Source: Buttiauxella gaviniae
GTDB taxonomy: Bacteria > Pseudomonadota > Gammaproteobacteria > Enterobacterales > Enterobacteriaceae
Length of the DNA: 64,000 bases
Assembly: GCF_040786275.1 (NCBI RefSeq)
Contig: NZ_JBFMVT010000002.1
Span: 2,976,001-3,040,000 of the forward strand
Direction of reading: 5' to 3'
The notes under the pieces were generated by a model. It made no database searches and had not been told where the DNA came from. It saw nothing but the letters and a program-made list of their open reading frames with translations. Made by a program: the position numbers and the translations under genes. Positions 56,353 through 64,000 of this stretch are shown one piece after another; position 1 is the stretch's first letter; each line of letters starts with the position of its first letter.

Positions 56353-57150
56353 TTATCGCCCCAGCGGCACCACCAGCGGCGTATGCGCCACTGGATCCTC
56401 AATTATCATGCAGCGCAGGCCGTAAATGGCTTCGATAAGTTCCGGCGTGACAATTTCTGTCGGTGCGCCCTGGGCAACAATTTTCCCATCCCGCAGCGCG
56501 ATTAAATGTGTTGCGTACCGGCAGGCCTGATTCAAATCGTGCAGTACCGCAGCCAGCGTATATCCCTGCGTCTGGTTGAGTTCGCGCAGCAGTTCAAGCA
56601 AATCAATTTGATGGCTGATATCAAGCCAGGTTGTCGGCTCGTCGAGCAGCAGAATAGAGGTTTCCTGCGCCAGCACCATGGCAATCCACGCGCGCTGCCG
56701 CTGCCCGCCGGAAAGGGTATCGACGGGCTGATCGGCGAGATCTTCAATGTTTGTTGCTTTTAATGCGCGCTCTACCGCCAGGCTGTCTTCTTCGCGCCAG
56801 CGTGAAAACATCGGCTGGTGCGGGTAACGCCCACGCGCCACCAGCTCCGACACGCTAATATCGCCCGGCGCACTGGAGTTTTGCGCCAGCAAACCCACGC
56901 GTCGCGCTACCTCTTTGGTCGCAAAGCGGTGGATTTCATTTCCGTCGAGCCACACCTGGCCGTGCATCGGTTTCATCAGGCGGCTTAATGTGCGCAGTAG
57001 TGTCGATTTCCCGCAGCCGTTGGGGCCGATAATTGCGGTAAATTCTCCGTCAGGAATGGCAACGGTCAGGCCGTCGGCCACCACATGATTGCCATATCCC
57101 AACGTGAGCTTTTCGCCGTGCAGGCGCGATGGAGAAGAGATTTGGCTCAT
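56353..57150 (-). CDS. fepC: ferric enterobactin ABC transporter ATPase FepC
   Basis: ATPase of the inner-membrane importer, 265 residues (E. coli 271). Walker A is GPNGCGKST, the signature LSGGQRQRAWIAMVLAQ, Walker B ILLLDEPTTWLD, and the switch His is in VLHDLNQACRYA. It overlaps fepG by four bases; order fepD-fepG-fepC on the minus strand. The gap to higB (113 bp) has no obvious terminator. Confidence 0.97.
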   Translation of the reverse strand: MSQISSPSRLHGEKLTLGYGNHVVADGLTVAIPDGEFTAIIGPNGCGKSTLLRTLSRLMKPMHGQVWLDGNEIHRFATKEVARRVGLLAQNSSAPGDISVSELVARGRYPHQPMFSRWREEDSLAVERALKATNIEDLADQPVDTLSGGQRQRAWIAMVLAQETSILLLDEPTTWLDISHQIDLLELLRELNQTQGYTLAAVLHDLNQACRYATHLIALRDGKIVAQGAPTEIVTPELIEAIYGLRCMIIEDPVAHTPLVVPLGR

Positions 57151-58139
57151 TTCTTACGGGACTCCTGAATCAACAACGCAATAAGGTAAATGCCGCCGAG
57201 GCTGACCGTGACCACGCCTACCGGCAACTGATACGGCATGAAAAGATGTTGGGCGCACAGGTCAGCGGCTAATAGCAACGTTCCGCCGCACAGAGCCGAT
57301 TGCAGCAGGCCCCAGCGAGAAGTGCCGCTCAAACGGCGTGCGATATGCGGTGCCACCAGAGCGATAAACGAAATTGGCCCGGCCAACGCGGTGGCTGCGG
57401 CGGTGAGAATGACCGCCGTTAGCATCAGCAGCAGGCGAGAACGTTCTACGGAAACGCCAAGGGCGCAGGCGCTGTCATCCCCCATCTCCAGCAGCCGCAT
57501 ACGGCGTACCAGCAGGGCGGAAGCAAACAATGCCAGCAGCATTAACGGTGCTGCGGGAAGGAGTTTTCCCCAGGTTAAACCGTTCAACGAACCGGCATTC
57601 CACAGCCCTGCGGAAATGGCGGTTTCAAGCGACGCGTGGAGCAAAAGCCAGGTGTTGAACGCCACCAGCATGGCACGCACGCCAATGCCGATAATAATTA
57701 AGCGGAACGTTTCGATGCCATTGCGCCAGGCAAGCATCCAGACAACCAGCGCGGTGAGAATCCCGCCAATCATGGCGGAGGTGGCAATTGCGGTTTGATG
57801 CTGACCAAACAACACCATCGCCACCAGCACGCCGCTCCACGCTCCGGTGTTAAAGCCCATGACGTCCGGGCTGCCGAGCGGGTTGCGCATCAGCGACTGG
57901 AAAATAGCGCCGCTCACGCCCAATGCTGCACCAATCAGCAGCGCCATGACCACGCGCGGCAAACGCCACTCGACCACCACCAGCGAAATATTACGCGGTG
58001 CGGAACCGATAAGCGCGTCAATAACCTGGCCGACGGCAAGCGGCAGAGCGCCACTTCCCAGGCTCCATATTCCCAGTGAAATGCCCAGCAACAGCAAAAG
58101 CAGGCTGGTGATGATTAAACGCGGAGAAAGACGATTCAT
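57147..58139 (-). CDS. fepG: ferric enterobactin permease FepG
   Basis: 330 residues from MNRLSPRLII, with AAGGAG eight bases upstream; the longer open frame upstream lies over fepD and is a shadow. About ten membrane helices of the BtuC/FecCD type. Conserved pieces are WRLPRVVMALLIGAALGVSG, AIFQSLMRNPLGSPDVMGFN and ALAGPISFIALVAPHIARRL. It overlaps fepD by four bases (ATGA), so FepD, FepG and FepC are coupled. FepG and FepD form the membrane heterodimer. Confidence 0.96.
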   Translation of the reverse strand: MNRLSPRLIITSLLLLLLGISLGIWSLGSGALPLAVGQVIDALIGSAPRNISLVVVEWRLPRVVMALLIGAALGVSGAIFQSLMRNPLGSPDVMGFNTGAWSGVLVAMVLFGQHQTAIATSAMIGGILTALVVWMLAWRNGIETFRLIIIGIGVRAMLVAFNTWLLLHASLETAISAGLWNAGSLNGLTWGKLLPAAPLMLLALFASALLVRRMRLLEMGDDSACALGVSVERSRLLLMLTAVILTAAATALAGPISFIALVAPHIARRLSGTSRWGLLQSALCGGTLLLAADLCAQHLFMPYQLPVGVVTVSLGGIYLIALLIQESRKK

Positions 58140-59143
58140 AGCCCGGCTCCTTTGCGTTGGCGGCGCACCAGATAAATCAGCATTGGCGCGCCGATAAACG
58201 CGCTCACCACTGAAACGCGCAGTTCGCCTGGCACCAGCATACGGCCAATAATATCGGCAAACAGCAGCAAGGTTGGGGTGGCGATTAAGGTCACGGGAAG
58301 TGACCAGCGATGATCGGAGCCCACCAGCCAGCGCGCCAGATGGGGTAGCATCAGGCCGATAAACGCAATCGGCCCTACGGCGGCGGTGGCACTTCCGCAA
58401 AGTAAGGTAATGGCAATCAGACCCAGCACCTGCGTGCGTGCGACTTTGCTACCTAGCGCGGTGGCGGTATCAATGCCCATGCTCAGGCTATTAAGTGAAC
58501 GGCTGATAAACAGCGCGATCGTGCAGCCAGCCAGCACCGGCAGCACAATAACTTTTAACGTTTCAAGGGTGCGAATATCCAGCGATCCGGCCTGCCAGAA
58601 ACGTAACTGGTCGTATACCGTTGGGTTCAGCAGGGCGATGCCGTTGCTTAACCCTTCGAGCACCGCGCCGAGCGCCACACCGGCCAGGGTTAAACGCACC
58701 GGGCTAAGCTGCCCGCCGCCCTGGCTTCCGGTAAACGCCACAAGCAATGCGGCGAACAACGCGCCGGAAAAGGCCAGGCCGAGCAGCGCGATGGGGGATG
58801 TGAGGCTCCAGACAGCGGCTCCGACAACAATGGCAAAACTGGCTCCGGCATTGACGCCAAGCAGGCCAGGGTCGGCGAGGGGATTACGGGTGAGCGTTTG
58901 CATCAGCGCCCCGGCAAGGCCGAGTGCGCCTCCGGCGAGGATTCCCGCAAGCGTTCGCGGCAGGCGCGCATCCAGCACAATTGTGCAGTCGGCACTTTGA
59001 CACTGGCCGCTGAGCGCATCCATAACGACGTCGGCAGGCAGTGATTTTGCACCCAATAGCAGGCTGAGCGCCGCCATCAATAACAGCAAGAAAAACAGGA
59101 TAAGCAAGACCGCAGAGCGCCTTGATAACCACGAGACTGACAT
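58136..59143 (-). CDS. fepD: ferric enterobactin permease FepD
   Basis: 335 residues (E. coli 334), the first gene of fepDGC. A FecCD-type membrane protein with about ten helices; family segments LDARLPRTLAGILAGGALGL, AGALMQTLTRNPLADPGLLG and AAVGPIAFIGLMLPHLARWL. It is divergent from entS across a 204-bp Fur-controlled region. Confidence 0.96.
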   Translation of the reverse strand: MSVSWLSRRSAVLLILFFLLLLMAALSLLLGAKSLPADVVMDALSGQCQSADCTIVLDARLPRTLAGILAGGALGLAGALMQTLTRNPLADPGLLGVNAGASFAIVVGAAVWSLTSPIALLGLAFSGALFAALLVAFTGSQGGGQLSPVRLTLAGVALGAVLEGLSNGIALLNPTVYDQLRFWQAGSLDIRTLETLKVIVLPVLAGCTIALFISRSLNSLSMGIDTATALGSKVARTQVLGLIAITLLCGSATAAVGPIAFIGLMLPHLARWLVGSDHRWSLPVTLIATPTLLLFADIIGRMLVPGELRVSVVSAFIGAPMLIYLVRRQRKGAGL

Positions 59144-59170
59144 AACGTTCTTTCCCTGAAAAAAATGCCC

Positions 59171-59238
59171 TCATCCCAACCTTCTCCCCCGGGAGAAGGA
59201 GAAAACCGTACCGTCCCCTCTCATTTGGGAGAGGCTGA
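59171..59238. repeat. intergenic inverted-repeat sequence
   Basis: CCTCATCCCAACCTTCTCCC...GGGAGAAGGAG and then CCCTCTCATTTGGGAGAGG, two short palindromes between fepD and its Fur box. Confidence 0.5.
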
Positions 59239-59258
59239 GAGTGATGTGTAAATTAAAT

Positions 59259-59277
59259 GATAGTTATTATCATTATC
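59259..59277. promoter_or_regulatory. Fur box between fepD and entS
   Basis: GATAGTTATTATCATTATC, a 19-bp Fur box matching most positions of GATAATGATAATCATTATC. It should control both fepDGC and entS. Confidence 0.9.
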
Positions 59278-59347
59278 ACTCTTATTTGTTTATGTTAGCA
59301 TGAGCCGCCTCGCACCCGGAAAGAAAAATTCGCTTTAAGGCCATGTA

Positions 59348-60589
59348 ATGAACCGCAATTCTTTGTTGCTCAATCTCAGTTTACTCAAGACTCACCCTGC
59401 TTTTCGCGCCGTCTTCCTCGCCCGTTTTATCTCCATTGTTTCACTGGGGCTGCTGGGCGTTGCGGTGCCGGTACAAATTCAAATGCTGACGGGCTCGTCG
59501 TTACAAGTGGGCCTGGCTGTAACTCTCACGGGCAGCGCCATGTTTATCGGCCTGATGATGGGCGGGGTTTTGGCTGACCGACATGAACGTCGCCGCCTGA
59601 TTTTGCTGGCGCGTTCTACCTGCGGCGTCGGCTTTATTGGCCTGACGATTAACGCCGCTTTACCTGAACCGTCGCTTGCGGCGATTTATCTGCTCGGCGT
59701 ATGGGACGGGTTCTTTGGCGCGCTGGGCGTGACGGCGCTCTTAGCCGCAACGCCTGCTCTGGTCGGGCGTGAGAATTTAATGCAGGCGAGCGCGATTACC
59801 ATGCTCACCGTGCGCCTTGGGTCGGTCATTTCTCCGATGATTGGCGGGCTGTTGCTGGCATCCGGCGGCGTGGTATGGAACTACGCCCTGGCTTCCGTCG
59901 GGACCTTTATCACTTTGCTGCCACTGCTGAGTTTGCCGAACCTGGCTCCCCCGCCGCAGGCACGTGAAAACCCACTGCTTTCATTGTGGAACGGGTTACG
60001 TTTTCTGGTAGGGCATCCGATTATTGGCGGGATTGCGTTAGTCGGGGCGCTGCTGACGATGGCCAGCGCGGTGCGCGTGTTGTATCCGGCGCTCGCAGGG
60101 CACTGGCAAATGAGCGCGGCGCAAATTGGCCTGATGTACGCCGCCGTTCCATTAGGCGCGGCGATTGGGGCGTTAACCAGCGGGCGCATCGCTCACCACG
60201 CGCGTCCGGGCATGATCATGCTGGCGACCGGCATTGTGGCGTTTATCGCTATTGGGATTTTTAGCCTGATGCCGATGTGGGGGCTGGGGCTGGTTTTCCT
60301 TGCGCTGTTTGGTTACCTCAGCGCGATCAGCTCTTTGCTGCAATACACGTTAATTCAAACGCTTACGCCAGACGGAATGTTAGGGCGAATAAATGGTTTG
60401 TGGACCGCACAGAACGTAACGGGCGATGCGATTGGCGCGGCGATTCTCGGCGGGCTGACCGTGGCGATGACGCCCGTTGCGGCGGCAAGTTCCGGCGGCC
60501 TTGCTCTGACATTGTGCGGGGTTGTGCTGGCGATTGTTCTGGTGCAGTTACGGCGTTATGACCAAGGTGCTGCGGCGGAGGCCGTATAG
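59348..60589 (+). CDS. entS: enterobactin exporter EntS (MFS)
   Basis: Exports enterobactin from cytosol to periplasm. 413 residues (E. coli 416), about 12 membrane helices. The A-loop motif is [20 protein letters not shown]; the starting [20 protein letters not shown] is characteristic. It is divergent from fepD and convergent with fepB. Confidence 0.96.
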   Translation: MNRNSLLLNLSLLKTHPAFRAVFLARFISIVSLGLLGVAVPVQIQMLTGSSLQVGLAVTLTGSAMFIGLMMGGVLADRHERRRLILLARSTCGVGFIGLTINAALPEPSLAAIYLLGVWDGFFGALGVTALLAATPALVGRENLMQASAITMLTVRLGSVISPMIGGLLLASGGVVWNYALASVGTFITLLPLLSLPNLAPPPQARENPLLSLWNGLRFLVGHPIIGGIALVGALLTMASAVRVLYPALAGHWQMSAAQIGLMYAAVPLGAAIGALTSGRIAHHARPGMIMLATGIVAFIAIGIFSLMPMWGLGLVFLALFGYLSAISSLLQYTLIQTLTPDGMLGRINGLWTAQNVTGDAIGAAILGGLTVAMTPVAAASSGGLALTLCGVVLAIVLVQLRRYDQGAAAEAV

Positions 60590-60590
60590 T

Positions 60591-60673
60591 TGACCCCACC
60601 CCAACCCACCCCTTTCCTGGGGAGGGAGCAGTTCACTCCTCCACCTGGCAAGGGGAAGGTTGGGAGGGGGGCA
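60591..60673. repeat. G-rich palindromic repeat between entS and fepB
   Basis: GACCCCACCCCAACCC...GGGGAGGGAGC then CAAGGGGAAGGTTGGGAGGG. It fills the convergent gap and may end both transcripts. Confidence 0.7.
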
Positions 60674-60677
60674 TAAA

Positions 60678-61649
60678 TTACTTACTGGCAAATAACTTGC
60701 TCATACGCTCAAGGATCTGCGTGGCACTGTAATAATCCAGACGGAACGTTTCGGTGCCCAGCGCGTAAACCTGTTTTTTCTGCACCGCGGGCAGGTGCGC
60801 GAGCAGCGGGTTAGTTTCCAGCGCAACGCTGTCTTTCTCATCGCTGGCAAACAGGAACAAGCTCTCGCCATTCAAACCTGCGGCCAGGTTTTCACCCCCT
60901 AACTGCACGATGTCGTGGCGCTTGCCCATGCTCTGGCTGGTATGAATCGCTGGAGGCAGAGTGGATAGCGTGAAACCTAGCTGCTGAAACAATTTCCCCT
61001 GCGCGGATTCTGTCGTCCAGAGATTCGCGGAACGAGAGGCCGCCGTGTAAACCAGCGCGGTGACCGGCTGCGGCGGCAGCGTCATATGCTGTTTGGCTTC
61101 GCTCAACTGCTTATCAAAACGGGCAATTCGTTCGGCGGCCTGTTTTTCGTGACCGGTAATTTGCCCGAGCTGCGTCAGCAACTGCTGCCAGCTTTTATCG
61201 TCGTAATTGATGATAAGCGTTGGGGCGATGGCGGAAAGTTGATCATAAAGGGCGAGGGCGGAATCGCCGCCGGTGGCGCTAATCAGAATCAGGTCGGGCA
61301 TTTGCGCGGCGACGGCTTCGGCGCTGGCTTCGCCAATATATAAGCGCTGTACGTTACGGGCTTTCGCCACCTCTCCCCACTGACGCAGGAAGCCTTGTGA
61401 GTCCGCCATACGGTTTCCTGGCGACGTTGCGCCGCTGGCGATAACGGGCGCATCGATGGCGAGCAGCGAGCCGGTTAACGTCACGCTGGTGGAAACAATG
61501 CGCTGCGGAGCCTGCTCAAGCGTGTGCGTCCCACGGCTATCGGCCACCGTCCGGGGCCAGTCTGCGGCGTGGGCAAGGCTGCCAAGAGCCAGCAATCCCA
61601 GCGCGGGAATTGTTAAAAAAAATTTTACCTGTGTTGACAGCATGTACAT
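60678..61649 (-). CDS. fepB: ferric enterobactin periplasmic binding protein FepB
   Basis: Carries ferric enterobactin from FepA to FepDG. 323 residues (E. coli 318). The signal peptide ends LGSLAHA before ADWPRTV. The binding-protein fold includes [60 protein letters not shown] and [20 protein letters not shown] second Met (third codon) is an equally possible start. It is divergent from entC across a Fur box and convergent with entS. Confidence 0.96.
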   Translation of the reverse strand: MYMLSTQVKFFLTIPALGLLALGSLAHAADWPRTVADSRGTHTLEQAPQRIVSTSVTLTGSLLAIDAPVIASGATSPGNRMADSQGFLRQWGEVAKARNVQRLYIGEASAEAVAAQMPDLILISATGGDSALALYDQLSAIAPTLIINYDDKSWQQLLTQLGQITGHEKQAAERIARFDKQLSEAKQHMTLPPQPVTALVYTAASRSANLWTTESAQGKLFQQLGFTLSTLPPAIHTSQSMGKRHDIVQLGGENLAAGLNGESLFLFASDEKDSVALETNPLLAHLPAVQKKQVYALGTETFRLDYYSATQILERMSKLFASK

Positions 61650-61675
61650 TTCTCTTTAGGTTACGACTCCGAAAA

Positions 61676-61699
61676 GCAAATGATAATCATTATTACTAT
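61676..61699. promoter_or_regulatory. Fur boxes between fepB and entC
   Basis: GCAAATGATAATCATTATT (61676-61694), then TTACTAT. The inner GATAATCATTAT is a perfect core match. It should control fepB on one side and entCEBA on the other. Confidence 0.92.
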
Positions 61700-61726
61700 C
61701 TTTTGTCATGTTTTAACGGAGGACGC

Positions 61727-62908
61727 ATGGAAACGTTACTGGCGCCACAGTCACAAGAGAAATCGCTAACCCATCATGCAGATAGCTTTTTCTTTATGTC
61801 GCCTTACCGCAGTTTTACGACGAGCGGCTGTTTTACTCGCCTCGATAGCCCGGCGCAGGACGGTGCAAACCCCGCTGGTCGCCTGCAAACCCAACTGCGA
61901 GAAGCCTTCGAAAATGCCAAAAAACACGGCATTGAAAATCCAGTCGTGGTGGGTGCAATTCCGTTCGATCCCAGCCAACCCTCCGCGCTGTTTATCCCTC
62001 AACGCTGCCAGACGTTTTCTCGCGCCCAATGCCAGGATGACGCCCGCCAATTTGTGGCCGGAAAGGCGATGAATATAGCCGCACGCCAGGCGATTCCTGA
62101 GCAGGAAAAATTTATGGAAATGGTGGCGCATGCCGCCGCCGCTACCTCTAAACCGGATATCGATAAAGTGGTGCTTTCGCGCCTGATTGATATCGAAACG
62201 GATGCACCAGTCGATCTTGATGCGCTGCTCAACCGCCTGATTAGCCAGAATCCAACCAGCTATAACTTCCATGTTCCCCTGCCGGACGGCGGCGCGTTAG
62301 TCGGCGCCAGCCCGGAATTACTGCTACGCAAATCGGGCAAGAACTTTAGTTCTTTACCGCTGGCAGGCTCGGCGCGACGCGACAAAGACAACATCCAGCG
62401 TGACAGTGAAATCGGTGCACAACTCCTGCGCTCAACTAAAGATCGCCATGAACACGGCCTGGTGACGCAGGCGATGCAAACCGTATTGCAGCCGCACAGC
62501 CAGTCTTTAGTGCTTTCTGATACGCCAGAACTGATCACCACCCCGACGCTATGGCATCTCGCCACGCCAATCTATGGGCAGATTAAAGACCCGCAGGAGA
62601 ATGCGCTTTCGCTTGCCTGCTTGTTGCATCCAACCCCTGCGCTGAGCGGCTTCCCGCATGATGTAGCACGAAAACTCATTGCTGAACTGGAGCCATTTGA
62701 CCGCGAACTGTTTGGCGGCATTGTCGGCTGGTGTGACGCGGAAGGTAACGGCGAGTGGGTGGTGACGATTCGCTGCGCCCGCGTTGGCGGAAAGCACGTT
62801 CGCCTGTTCGCCGGAGCGGGCATCGTGCCGGCCTCATCACCGGAATCAGAGTGGCGCGAAACTGGGGTAAAACTCTCTACCATGCTTAACGTATTGGGAC
62901 TTAATTAA
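61727..62908 (+). CDS. entC: isochorismate synthase EntC
   Basis: Converts chorismate to isochorismate, the first step of dihydroxybenzoate synthesis. 393 residues (E. coli 391) from the ATG at 61727, which has CGGAGG just upstream; the longer open frame crosses the Fur box and is not used. Family motifs are [40 protein letters not shown]-type [26 protein letters not shown] and the metal-site end [20 protein letters not shown]. It overlaps entE by one base (TAATG). Confidence 0.97.
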   Translation: METLLAPQSQEKSLTHHADSFFFMSPYRSFTTSGCFTRLDSPAQDGANPAGRLQTQLREAFENAKKHGIENPVVVGAIPFDPSQPSALFIPQRCQTFSRAQCQDDARQFVAGKAMNIAARQAIPEQEKFMEMVAHAAAATSKPDIDKVVLSRLIDIETDAPVDLDALLNRLISQNPTSYNFHVPLPDGGALVGASPELLLRKSGKNFSSLPLAGSARRDKDNIQRDSEIGAQLLRSTKDRHEHGLVTQAMQTVLQPHSQSLVLSDTPELITTPTLWHLATPIYGQIKDPQENALSLACLLHPTPALSGFPHDVARKLIAELEPFDRELFGGIVGWCDAEGNGEWVVTIRCARVGGKHVRLFAGAGIVPASSPESEWRETGVKLSTMLNVLGLN

Positions 62909-64000
62909 TGGCGATTCAATTCACCCGTTGGCCGGAGAGCCTGGCCGCACGCTATCGCGAAAAAGGTTACTGGGCAGATTTGCCGCTGACCGACATTCTT
63001 ACGCGCCATGCCCATAACGACTCGCTTGCGCTGATAGAAGGCGAGCGGCATTACAGCTACCGCGAGCTGGAAATGGCCTCGACGCGCCTGGCCTGCGCAT
63101 TACAGCGCCGTGGCCTGCGTAATGGCGAAACCGCGCTGGTGCAGTTGGGTAACGTTGCGGAGCTGTATATCACGCTGTTTGCGCTGCTGAAAATTGGCGT
63201 TGCGCCGGTTAATGCGCTATTCAGCCATCAGCGCACCGAAATGGAAGCCTACGCAAAACAGATAGAACCGGTGGTTCTCATCGCCGATCGCAAACACAAT
63301 TTGTTCGCCCATGATGACTTCCTTGATGCGCTGTGCCAGCAAAATCCCTCCCTGCGCATGGCGGTATTGCTTAACGAAAGCGACCGCGAGCGTTCGCTGA
63401 GCGCCATGATCAACGAGCCGGAAGATAATTTTGTCGCCACCCCGAGTGCTGCCGATGAAGTCGCGTTCTTCCAGCTTTCCGGGGGCAGCACCGGCACGCC
63501 AAAACTCATTCCGCGCACCCATAACGACTACTACTACAGCATTCGCCGCAGCGTCGAAATCTGCCGCTTTGATACCCATACGCGTTTTCTGTGCGCTATC
63601 CCTGCGGCGCACAACTACGCCCTGAGTTCGCCGGGTTCGCTGGGGGTATTTTACGGCGGTGGCCGTGTAGTGCTGGCGAACGACCCGAGCGCCACGCTCT
63701 ATTTCCCACTTATCGAACGCCACCAGATTAACGTCACCGCGCTGGTGCCGCCTGCCGTCAGCCTGTGGCTACAGGCGATTGGCGAGTGGGGCAGCAATCA
63801 CTCCCTTGAATCGCTGGAACTGTTGCAAGTCGGCGGCGCGCGCCTGAGCGAAGCCCTGGCGGCACGCATTCCGGCCGAAATTGGCTGCCAGCTCCAGCAG
63901 GTTTTTGGCATGGCGGAAGGGCTGGTGAACTACACACGTCTTGACGACGACAACGAACACATCTTCAAAACCCAGGGCAAACCGATGTGCCCGGACGACG
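62908..64000 (+). CDS. entE: 2,3-dihydroxybenzoate-AMP ligase EntE, 5' part
   Basis: Activates dihydroxybenzoate and loads it on EntB. The frame starts [20 protein letters not shown] and is open to the right edge, about 364 codons of the usual 536. The AMP-binding loop is [20 protein letters not shown], with later core segments [17 protein letters not shown] and [19 protein letters not shown], then [14 protein letters not shown], which holds the aryl-acid site. It is translationally coupled to entC; entB and entA are expected beyond the edge. Confidence 0.97.
   Translation, partial: MAIQFTRWPESLAARYREKGYWADLPLTDILTRHAHNDSLALIEGERHYSYRELEMASTRLACALQRRGLRNGETALVQLGNVAELYITLFALLKIGVAPVNALFSHQRTEMEAYAKQIEPVVLIADRKHNLFAHDDFLDALCQQNPSLRMAVLLNESDRERSLSAMINEPEDNFVATPSAADEVAFFQLSGGSTGTPKLIPRTHNDYYYSIRRSVEICRFDTHTRFLCAIPAAHNYALSSPGSLGVFYGGGRVVLANDPSATLYFPLIERHQINVTALVPPAVSLWLQAIGEWGSNHSLESLELLQVGGARLSEALAARIPAEIGCQLQQVFGMAEGLVNYTRLDDDNEHIFKTQGKPMCPDD

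Noticed and set aside
57999-58400. Extended N-terminus of FepG (417 codons)
   Set aside because: The extra 87 residues are Arg-rich shadow of fepD; the real start at 58139 has AAGGAG and the ATGA overlap.

Overview
This is chromosomal DNA of an Enterobacteriaceae member. Protein after protein reads as a close homologue of the Escherichia coli K-12 protein of nearly the same length. There are five ERIC elements, many REP/BIME palindromes, and long stretches of E. coli-like gene order. I place it near Enterobacter, Lelliottia, Buttiauxella or Kluyvera, but cannot resolve the genus from the sequence alone.

Layout. 1-9.7 kb: the 3' part of dnaX with its frameshift cassette, ybaB, then an inserted LysR/pirin pair that separates recR from its usual operon, then htpG (with a heat-shock promoter), adk, hemH and gsk. 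9.8-17.8 kb: ybaL, fsr, ushA, a complete IS481-family insertion with intact ends and target duplication, ybaK, the small RNA ChiX, and ybaP. 17.9-28 kb: the copper genes copA/cueR (CueR operator and a second programmed frameshift), the membrane pair ybbJ/qmcA, cnoX (ybbN), ybbO, and tesA divergent from the ybbA-ybbP exporter. 28-32.1 kb: an accessory block between ybbP and selU. It holds a structured phage-like RNA leader with an unknown protein, a lipoprotein carrying a TolA C-terminal-like domain, two AT-rich unknown genes and a plasmid-type Nuc endonuclease. 32.1-45.2 kb: selU, purEK (PurR box), lpxH, ppiB, cysS, an IprA-like regulator, ahpCF, an opgB homologue and the methionine aminotransferase ybdL (tandem MetJ boxes). 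45.3-64 kb: gdhA and the enterobactin cluster (entD, fepA, fes, ybdZ, entF, fepCGD, entS, fepB, entC, start of entE), with Fur boxes in each divergent promoter region. A higBA toxin-antitoxin pair sits where E. coli carries fepE.

How the genes work together. The right quarter makes, exports, recaptures and hydrolyses enterobactin under iron control. EntD and YbdZ prime and support EntF; EntC and EntE feed it; EntS exports the product; FepA/B/C/D/G import the ferric form; Fes frees the iron. The middle holds copper detoxification, purine synthesis, peroxide defence and envelope genes (lpxH, opgB). Intergenic spaces are full of repeats: ERIC, REP/BIME and a G-rich palindromic family, one copy of which was the IS target. 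The most novel parts are the 28-32 kb block, the two conserved frameshift sites and the orphan terminator upstream of ahpC.
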